A stretch of DNA of 48,149 bases from JBBQVS01 sp038211295 (GTDB lineage Bacteria > Chloroflexota > Ktedonobacteria > Ktedonobacterales > Ktedonobacteraceae), in the NCBI GenBank assembly GCA_038211295.1, contig JBBQVS010000022.1:1-48149 (forward strand), in the 5' to 3' direction. The notes below the pieces were generated by a model that was given only the letters and a program-made list of their open reading frames with translations, did no database searches and was not told the DNA's origin. Position 1 is the first letter of the stretch; each line of letters starts with the position of its first letter. A program made the position numbers and the translations under genes. Positions 42,481 through 48,149 of the stretch are shown here, one piece after another.

Positions 42481-43152
42481 ATGATAGTACGTTTACACAA
42501 CCTTTCGGCGCGTTTTCCCCAAATGGGGGACGCACGGGCTGTAATGGAACTACTGGACGCGTGTGATATTGCCAACTTTGGTGGTATCGACACAACAAGA
42601 GAGGACGTGGAGAAGGCATGGAACACACCACATTTCGATCTCAAAACCGACGCGTGGGTTATCGTCACGCGTAAGGGCTACCTTGTCGGATACGCCTATG
42701 TACAACAGGGTGCCAAACGCGAGCAGCTTACCTGTTTCGTGCGTATTCATCCCGACTATCGGGGACGTGGAATTGGAACTCTGTTCACCCTATTGATTGA
42801 AGAGCGAGCGCGTAAACTTGCGTGTAATGCACACCCAAGAAAACGTGTCACCTTGAGCGTTACCATTTGTATATGTAATCAGAGAGCACGTCAGCTTCTT
42901 GAAAGAGAGGGCTATATGTCAGTACAACGCTTCTGGCGTCTGTCCATCACCGATGGAGATACGCATGAGACACTTACCGCCGACCTGAACGTTGATGCAC
43001 AGGACTTGTTCGGTGCGGAAAACCTGGTTGAGCGCACAGGTTTCTACGTGGCGCGACAATACGAGGTTCACGAGAAAGAGCTTCGTCCCGACGCCGAAGA
43101 GTGCGCTGACGAGTCCGCAAGCGAAACCGTCTTAGAGCCATCGGTGGTATAA
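42481..43152 (+). CDS. GNAT acetyltransferase, internally shortened paralogue of the tandem GNAT
   Basis: The 223-residue product has one full GNAT domain with the acetyl-CoA loop HPDYRGRGIGTLFTLLIEER. It ends VQRFWRLSI, like the first domain of the preceding protein (VARSFWRMKI). It then continues directly into NVDAQDLFGAENLVERTGFY and YEVHEKELR, which matches the last 35 residues of that protein's second domain (GVDAASLTGATRLYERVGMH, YEKEIR). About 120 residues of domain 2 are therefore absent, in frame. An acidic tail follows. Start ATG 42481 is supported by GAGAGAACGG; the GTG at 42436 is less likely. Probably one acetyltransferase activity remains. Confidence 0.8.
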   Translation: MIVRLHNLSARFPQMGDARAVMELLDACDIANFGGIDTTREDVEKAWNTPHFDLKTDAWVIVTRKGYLVGYAYVQQGAKREQLTCFVRIHPDYRGRGIGTLFTLLIEERARKLACNAHPRKRVTLSVTICICNQRARQLLEREGYMSVQRFWRLSITDGDTHETLTADLNVDAQDLFGAENLVERTGFYVARQYEVHEKELRPDAEECADESASETVLEPSVV

Positions 43153-43236
43153 CAACTAAAGAACCGTAGACGACGTACTAGTAGGGGGAGACCAACGCGG
43201 TCTTCCCCTGTTTCATAAAGAAAAGAGCACTATATA

Positions 43237-44070
43237 ATGTCTTCTCTTTTAATCACTGGCGCGAACGGCAATGTTGGTAGCGAGGTCGCACGCTGCCTTA
43301 CCGCTAGAAATGTCCCTTTTCTGGTCACAACGCACAGACGGGAAGCGGTTAGCGCGGAGCGTGTTTATTTTGATTTCGAGCAAGCCGACACCTTTTTGCC
43401 TGCGTTCGAGGGTGTCGAAAAACTCTTTCTCATTCGCCCACCGCAAATTTCTGACGCGAAAAAATATTTCTTGCCGTTGATAGCCGCTGCGAAGCAACAG
43501 GGTGTGAAACATCTTGTGTTTTTGTCGGTGCTGGGTGTCGAAAATATCAAATTTGTGCCGCACGCCAAGATTGAGCAGTACATCAAAGACTCAGGTATCC
43601 CCTATACTTTCCTGCGTCCGAGTTTCTTTATCCAGAATATCGTCAATCAGCACGGGGACGAATTGCGAAGAGAAAACATCATCTACGTGCCAGCAGGCAA
43701 GGGCAAGACCAGCTTCATCGATGTACGCGATATTGGAGAAGTTGGCGCGAGATGTTTGACGGAAGACGGACATGAGAATAAAGCCTACACGCTCACCGGG
43801 AGCGAAGCTCTGACCTATTATGATGTCGCGAAAATCTTTTCCGAGGAGTTGGGACGTACCATCACCTATACGCATCCTACCCTGTGGGCGTTCCGCAAAC
43901 ATATGCTAGCGAAAGGGGTTGCTTCATCCTATGTCACAGTGATGTCGGTGATCTACCTGACGACTCTGCTCGGACTCGCGAAGCAAGTAACGCCGGAGCT
44001 TGCCACGCTACTGGGGCGGCACCCACGCACTGTACGCGAGTATGCCCACGATTATCGGGAGCAACTTTAA
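43237..44070 (+). CDS. NmrA-like NAD(P)-binding oxidoreductase
   Basis: The 277-residue product belongs to the atypical short-chain dehydrogenase group (NmrA / QOR2-like). The dinucleotide loop is LLITGANGNVGSEVARCL at the N-terminus; DFEQADTFLPAFEGVEKLFL, LVFLSVLGVENIKFVPHAKI and PYTFLRPSFFIQNIV are standard for the group. The usual Tyr-x3-Lys catalytic pair is not in its classical place, as expected for NmrA-like redox sensors or azoreductase-like enzymes. The MFS gene starts 1 bp after its stop, so the two are coupled. Confidence 0.88.
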   Translation: MSSLLITGANGNVGSEVARCLTARNVPFLVTTHRREAVSAERVYFDFEQADTFLPAFEGVEKLFLIRPPQISDAKKYFLPLIAAAKQQGVKHLVFLSVLGVENIKFVPHAKIEQYIKDSGIPYTFLRPSFFIQNIVNQHGDELRRENIIYVPAGKGKTSFIDVRDIGEVGARCLTEDGHENKAYTLTGSEALTYYDVAKIFSEELGRTITYTHPTLWAFRKHMLAKGVASSYVTVMSVIYLTTLLGLAKQVTPELATLLGRHPRTVREYAHDYREQL

Positions 44071-44071
44071 C

Positions 44072-45379
44072 ATGGTGCGTCTTCCTTCTGTCGCTCCACT
44101 GCTTATCGGAACCTTCATTCAGCGCATGAACTCTGGCGCGGGTACAATTATCTATGGCCTATTGCTTGTGCAGATAGCCACGTATACCAAGCAGTCTATC
44201 ACCAGTTTGCAGGTAGGGTTACTGCCCGTCGTGTACTACCTCTCCGAACTTACACTCGCGCCGCTCATGGGAAGTCTCAGCGATCACTTCGGACGCCGCA
44301 AATTTCTTGTACTCGGCCCCTTGCTCGGCTTGGTGCAGGTCGCGCTTCTCATCTTCACGCCTGCGAAAAACGCCTTACTCTACCTGTTGCTGTTACAGGT
44401 CTTCGCGGGTATCTCCAGCGCAATTACTACGCCGGTTGTACTTGGCTATCTTGCGGACTTTACCGCGCTCGATCAGGGGCGACGTATGCGCGTGATGAGC
44501 TTTTACGAACTTGTAACTAGCGGCGGTATTGCGGTGGGTACTGTGCTGGGCGGCCTTGCCTGGGAACGCTTTGGACGTAATGCATATATTCTGCTCGCGA
44601 CACTCTACTTTGTTGTCGCGCTATGTATGTTCTTCTCGCCCGTCGTCAATCAAGTTGTCGAGCGCGGGTCTTTTACACTGCTTGCCAGTCGCTACTGGCG
44701 TATTCTACGCACGCCGCGCCTGTTCATTTTTATGCCAGCGTGGATATGCATTTCCGCGCTCGTGGGCGTCTGGTTTGGCTCGCAGCTTACCTTTATTCTC
44801 TCCAATCCGGTGCATAATTCCCGGCAGGTGCTCATGGGAAGCACAAGCGGACGCGGTGGTGGGCATCTGCTCAGTCTAATACTTGGCGGTTACGTCCTCT
44901 ACTTTGGCCTGTGTCTGCTCTTCTGGGCTTTCTTTCTCAACCGCATTCCACGCCTGCGCCTGATGCTAACCTCTATCGCAGGCGTCTTTCTCGCGTGCAT
45001 CGCCTTCGCGGGTATCAACCACCGCAGCGACGATACGCAGCTACTGCTCTGGATACCTCTATTGCTGATTGGGGTCTTCGCCGAAACCAGTTTCGCCCCC
45101 GCTGCGCTCGCGTATCTCGCGGACATTTCTGAAGAGGCGGCGCAGGATCGCGGACTGCTGATGGGTCTGTATTCAATCTTTCTTGCCCTGGGTCAGATCA
45201 TAGGCGGCGGCTTTGGTGGCATCTTCGCACGCGCCTTTGGCTTCGACGGCCTGATCTACCTTACCGCGCTCCTGGCATGTATCGCGCTTCCCTCGTTGCT
45301 CTGGCTCGCACGCTACGAGCGTAAAACGTTGCAGGCCCCTCAAAATAGTCAATGTCTTCCCGATACCATTACGCTGTAA
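44072..45379 (+). CDS. Major facilitator superfamily transporter
   Basis: The 435-residue protein has about twelve hydrophobic helices. The loop between helices 2 and 3 is GSLSDHFGRRKFLVLGPLLG, the MFS motif A. A central cytoplasmic loop (HNSRQVLMGSTSGRGGGH) separates the two halves. Drug efflux is the likely role given the neighbouring ABC exporter and acetyltransferases, but sugar or metabolite transport cannot be excluded. I use the ATG at 44072, just after the stop of the NmrA-like gene; the longer frame overlaps that gene. Confidence 0.9.
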   Translation: MVRLPSVAPLLIGTFIQRMNSGAGTIIYGLLLVQIATYTKQSITSLQVGLLPVVYYLSELTLAPLMGSLSDHFGRRKFLVLGPLLGLVQVALLIFTPAKNALLYLLLLQVFAGISSAITTPVVLGYLADFTALDQGRRMRVMSFYELVTSGGIAVGTVLGGLAWERFGRNAYILLATLYFVVALCMFFSPVVNQVVERGSFTLLASRYWRILRTPRLFIFMPAWICISALVGVWFGSQLTFILSNPVHNSRQVLMGSTSGRGGGHLLSLILGGYVLYFGLCLLFWAFFLNRIPRLRLMLTSIAGVFLACIAFAGINHRSDDTQLLLWIPLLLIGVFAETSFAPAALAYLADISEEAAQDRGLLMGLYSIFLALGQIIGGGFGGIFARAFGFDGLIYLTALLACIALPSLLWLARYERKTLQAPQNSQCLPDTITL

Positions 45380-45493
45380 TCACGCTGTAGGTGTACCATA
45401 TTCATGCAACTCTTGCATTCATTCCTGGCTTCTCTTATAGAGAAACACAACGGCTTGCTTCCCTCTTGTATAATACTAGAAAAAGAGAGCGTG

Positions 45494-46825
45494 ATGAAGT
45501 TCTTTGAGAGAGTTGCTTGTATGAGCTGGCATGTAGTGCAGATGGTTCTATCAGGATGTATCTTGTTAGCGGTTCTTGTGTTGATTGTTGTGCGACCACG
45601 CGGACTAAATGTTGCCTGGCCTGCTGGCGTTGGGGCGGTTCTCACGATACTTGCAGGGCTGATCTCTTTGTCAACGCTTAGGACAATCTTCAACGATACA
45701 TGGGACGCTTCCGCGACGCTAATCGCGCTCTTCCTCCTTTCCGAGGCCCTTGAGAGCAATGGGTTTTTTACCTGGGCTGCTCTGCTCCTGGCGCGGTATG
45801 CGCGTGGCTCCGGTTGGCTTCTCTACACATTGATGCTCTTGCTGACAACGCTTGTCACGGCTCTGCTCGCGAACGATGGCGCGGTACTGATGCTTACACC
45901 TATCTTCGCTCGGCTCCTCACGAAGGTCTACCCGAAGAAAACAGTGGTTTGGATTGGCTTTCTGTTCGCTACGGGCTTCTTCGCAGACGCGATGAGTCCA
46001 CTCTTTGTGCCAAGCAACCTCACGAATATCATCATCGCGGACGCAACGCACCTGGAGTTTGTGCGTGTCGCGGCATGGATGGCTCTGCCAACACTCGCGG
46101 CGTTTGTTGTCGGTACGTTGGCGTTTGGTCTGCGTTTTCACAGGCATATTGGCACAGCGTACACGACTTCTGTTTTAGAGGAACCACGTACCGCTATCCG
46201 TGACCATACCGTCTTCTGGATAGGGTGGATTGTGTTGCTGGGACTCGTTGTCGGCTACATTCTCGGCAGTCGCTTTGGTCTGCCAATCTCGCTGATCGCT
46301 GGCACGTCTGCACTGGTGATGGTACTCGTTGTACAAGTACGTCAGCTTCGCTCGACAAAGAAGATACTCTTCGCGGCACCCTGGAACATTCTCATCTACG
46401 CGTTGAGCATGTTTGTGGTGATTACCTCGGCCTTCCAACTACAGATACTCTCGTTCCTGACGAACCCACTTCGTACCTATATCGCGGCAACCGACCCTCT
46501 GGGCGCACTCTTCGCGGGTGGCATTCTCGCTGCCCTGTCTGCTGTGGTGAATAACCTGCCTGCGACCCTGATTGGCGTACTCGTACTACGAGCGGCCCAT
46601 AATGTAAATGTGCTTGCCGTCTATGCGATCATTCTTGGTGTGGATATCGGTCCCAAGTTTACGCCATTTGGTTCGCTCGCAACCCTGCTCTGGCTTGATA
46701 TACTCAAACGGAACGCGGTGCAAATCTCGTGGGGAGCCTATTTTCGCGAAAACTGGTGGGTGACGTTGCTCGTTCTCGCCGCCGCGTTCGCTGGCTTGCT
46801 AGCTACTAGCCTGTTCCTGCATTGA
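45494..46825 (+). CDS. ArsB-type inner membrane carrier
   Basis: The 443-residue protein has 11-12 hydrophobic helices and the ArsB/Ion-transporter superfamily patterns: DASATLIALFLLSEALESNG, LLANDGAVLMLTPI, SPLFVPSNLTNIIIAD, SAVVNNLPATLIGVL and DIGPKFTPFGSLATLLWLDI. ArsB exports arsenite or antimonite. No arsR, arsC or arsA is nearby, so the substrate is unproven. I start at the ATG at 45494 (gagagcg before it). The stop codon itself forms the foot of the following terminator stem. Confidence 0.85.
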   Translation: MKFFERVACMSWHVVQMVLSGCILLAVLVLIVVRPRGLNVAWPAGVGAVLTILAGLISLSTLRTIFNDTWDASATLIALFLLSEALESNGFFTWAALLLARYARGSGWLLYTLMLLLTTLVTALLANDGAVLMLTPIFARLLTKVYPKKTVVWIGFLFATGFFADAMSPLFVPSNLTNIIIADATHLEFVRVAAWMALPTLAAFVVGTLAFGLRFHRHIGTAYTTSVLEEPRTAIRDHTVFWIGWIVLLGLVVGYILGSRFGLPISLIAGTSALVMVLVVQVRQLRSTKKILFAAPWNILIYALSMFVVITSAFQLQILSFLTNPLRTYIAATDPLGALFAGGILAALSAVVNNLPATLIGVLVLRAAHNVNVLAVYAIILGVDIGPKFTPFGSLATLLWLDILKRNAVQISWGAYFRENWWVTLLVLAAAFAGLLATSLFLH

Positions 46826-46882
46826 TGAGGCGGATTGGTGGGCATGCCTCGCCCGTGCCGCGCCCCCCAATCTGCCTCATCA
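46823..46882. terminator. 16-bp terminator sharing the arsB stop codon
   Basis: TGATGAGGCGGATTGG (46823-46838) and CCAATCTGCCTCATCA (46867-46882) pair over 16 bp with one wobble. The first TGA is the stop of the ArsB-type gene. It separates that gene from the convergent VOC gene. Confidence 0.75.
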
Positions 46883-46915
46883 AGTATCCTCACGGGGTAG
46901 TTGGACTTAATGGGG

Positions 46916-47281
46916 TTATACAGGTTGAATAAACTCTATTCTGTTTCCAAACGGGTCGCGTATCTCGAACCGCTTAAAGCCGACAATTGGAATTGAGTCC
47001 CCAATCTCAATGCTGCTTTCTTGTAGTCTTTTTTGCCATACCTCGATATCGTCCACGCGGTAGGCAAGGTGTGCTTTTGTTGTGGCGCGATCAACGCCAT
47101 CTTCTGTGCCAATGTGTATTTGTTGTGTGCCGATCTGTAGCCAGAAGCCACCACGCCCCTGTAGTGATGCTGGCTTCTCTATTTCCGCTAGACCCAGGAG
47201 GCCGCAATAGAATTGGCGGCCCGGCTCCTCGGCTCCACGCGGAATGGTGATCTGTGCATGGTGCAATCCAAGAATGCTCAT
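46916..47281 (-). CDS. VOC family (glyoxalase/bleomycin resistance) protein
   Basis: The 121-residue product has the beta-alpha-beta-beta-beta layout twice: GLHHAQITIPRGAEEPGRQF with YCGLLGLAEI, then HLAYRVDDIEVWQKRLQE with FEIRDPFGNRIEFIQ. Metal ligands would be His near the start of each half and the Glu in RIEFI. Members include glyoxalase I, dioxygenases and drug-binding proteins; no choice can be made here. It starts 5 bp after the smpB stop and is probably co-transcribed with it. Confidence 0.88.
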   Translation of the reverse strand: MSILGLHHAQITIPRGAEEPGRQFYCGLLGLAEIEKPASLQGRGGFWLQIGTQQIHIGTEDGVDRATTKAHLAYRVDDIEVWQKRLQESSIEIGDSIPIVGFKRFEIRDPFGNRIEFIQPV

Positions 47282-47286
47282 TTTGA

Positions 47287-47802
47287 TTATCTCCCGCGCA
47301 CAATCCGCTCAATGTCACGCTTGGCATCGCGTTCCGCCATCGCGTCGCGTTTATCAAACAACTTTTTACCGCGACAAAGACCAATTTCTACCTTTGCTTT
47401 GCCACCTTTGAGGTACAATTTAAGCGGAATCAGCGTCAACCCTTTGGTCGCGACCTTTGTAAGCAACTGCTCGATCTCTTTTTTGTGTAAGAGCAATTTG
47501 CGGTTTCGCATTGGTTCATGGTTGTAGCGATTGCCCTGCTCAAAAATCGCAATATGCGCGTTCTCTAGCCAGAGTTCATCTTTACGTGCCATCGCATATG
47601 CGCCACGTAGATTGACTTTACCATCCCGAATCGACTTAATTTCCGTCCCTACTAGGGAGATACCCGCCTCGATTGTGCGCTCTACAAAGTAATCGTGATA
47701 CGCCTGCCGATTAACCGTAACAATCTTGATAGGCAAATCTTTCTGCGCGGCGTTCGTGGTATCGGCGTGTTTCTGCGCTGGCTTATCGACTGTCTTTGCC
47801 AT
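47287..47802 (-). CDS. smpB: SsrA-binding protein SmpB
   Basis: SmpB binds tmRNA and brings it to stalled ribosomes for trans-translation. The 171-residue product has IVTVNRQAYHDYFVERTIEA and VGTEIKSIRDGKVNLRGAYA for the OB-fold, and the C-terminal tail DKRDAMAERDAKRDIERIV that enters the ribosomal mRNA channel. About 20 lysine-rich residues precede the core. I use the ATG at 47802, with GAGGGG upstream; the GTG or alternative start at 47820 is less likely. No tmRNA gene was recognised in the window. Confidence 0.96.
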   Translation of the reverse strand: MAKTVDKPAQKHADTTNAAQKDLPIKIVTVNRQAYHDYFVERTIEAGISLVGTEIKSIRDGKVNLRGAYAMARKDELWLENAHIAIFEQGNRYNHEPMRNRKLLLHKKEIEQLLTKVATKGLTLIPLKLYLKGGKAKVEIGLCRGKKLFDKRDAMAERDAKRDIERIVRGR

Positions 47803-47932
47803 AGAAAATCCCCTCTTCACTCAGGAAAAGCCCTCGTGAGACCTCTTTCTTTTCCAGCATACCCTTTTCGGGAGAAAAATGCAAATCCCCCTACGCGTCC
47901 ACTCAAAGAATGCCCGCCTCGATCTGCTTCTC

Positions 47933-48149
47933 TCACGATACCAAACACGGAAACCTGGGCGCAAAGTACCGCTTCCCACGCGCTAATGTCCCAGCCTCGA
48001 CCTTTTGCCCCCATGTTCGCACCAGCACCAGCCCGCCTTGAAAGCCCGATCCCTGCATCTCCCACGCCATCTGGTCGTATAGCGCGTACAGGTCTTGCCG
48101 ACTCCCATGACCCATCTGCGTCATAAACGGTTGCAGTGCGACGGCGGTT
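47933..48149 (-). CDS. C-terminal part of an unrecognised protein, cut by the window edge
   Basis: The frame is open from the right edge (48149) to the stop at 47933-47935, at least 70 residues, and includes MGHGSRQDLYALYDQMAWEM and FQGGLVLVRTWGQKVEAGTL. The composition is protein-like and the frame continues beyond the window, so it is probably the end of a real gene. I do not recognise the family. It lies about 130 bp upstream of smpB on the same strand. Confidence 0.5.
   Translation of the reverse strand, partial: TAVALQPFMTQMGHGSRQDLYALYDQMAWEMQGSGFQGGLVLVRTWGQKVEAGTLARGKRYFAPRFPCLVS

Noticed and set aside
47817..48065. Alternative minus-strand frame near the right edge
   Set aside because: It overlaps the better edge-spanning frame (47933-48149), and its composition is less protein-like.
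1..48149. CRISPR arrays, tRNA, rRNA or tmRNA genes
   Set aside because: No direct-repeat array with regular spacers and no recognisable tRNA or rRNA sequence was noticed on reading. A tmRNA near smpB was looked for and not found.

Overview
This is a bacterial chromosome window of moderate GC. It is densely coding, with about 45 genes on both strands, and most starts carry a purine-rich ribosome binding site. The gene content fits a Chloroflexota bacterium of the Ktedonobacteria type: a nusA-ylxR-infB-rbfA-nrnA-truB block, an EtfBA/EtfD menaquinone-linked module, a receptor-type Ser/Thr kinase, a large TgpA-like transglutaminase cluster, an Rpn/PD-(D/E)XK family protein with EKGL repeats, and many two-component-free membrane cassettes. 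The taxonomic placement is an inference from gene content and protein style; no search was run.

Left part (1-10.4 kb, minus strand): a heterodimeric ABC exporter pair whose downstream half is broken, then a translation/transcription block read as nusA, ylxR, infB, rbfA, nrnA, truB. The 395-bp gap before infB holds an intrinsic terminator and interleaved inverted repeats, and looks like an attenuating leader. rimP is not in its usual place beside nusA.

10.4-16.2 kb (plus strand): a frameshifted DinD/BRO-type pseudogene, an acyl-CoA dehydrogenase, a SAM methyltransferase, then an unfamiliar three-gene cassette. That cassette has two paralogous seven-helix membrane proteins and a YtrA-type GntR regulator with overlapping ends, behind a near-consensus promoter flanked by ATTGATACA operator-like boxes.

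16.2-21.5 kb (minus strand): etfB, etfA, a small antitoxin-like gene and a membrane Fe-S oxidoreductase (EtfD type). Together these would pass electrons from acyl-CoA dehydrogenases to the quinone pool. A MOSC-domain gene lies upstream.

21.5-33.5 kb: a PfkB sugar kinase, a secreted DUF4397 protein, a receptor Ser/Thr kinase, an (alpha/alpha)6 glycosidase (invertase or debranching type), a PEGA-like single-pass protein, a DUF402 protein, a small hypothetical protein, a D,D-carboxypeptidase, gatC-gatA, acylphosphatase and an Rpn-type protein.

33.7-46.8 kb (plus strand): the MoxR-DUF58-transglutaminase cluster, a hypothetical gene, and an independent short transcription unit encoding a 72-residue peptide. 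After these comes a run that looks like a drug-efflux/modification island: ABC-2 ATPase and permease, a tandem GNAT, a second GNAT that appears to be an internally deleted paralogue, an NmrA-like oxidoreductase, an MFS transporter and an ArsB-type carrier. The window closes on the minus strand with a VOC protein, smpB and the C-terminal end of an unrecognised protein.

The best candidates for something undescribed are the YtrA plus twin membrane protein cassette with its operator array, the structured leader of infB, and the isolated small-peptide transcription unit ahead of the ABC/GNAT island.
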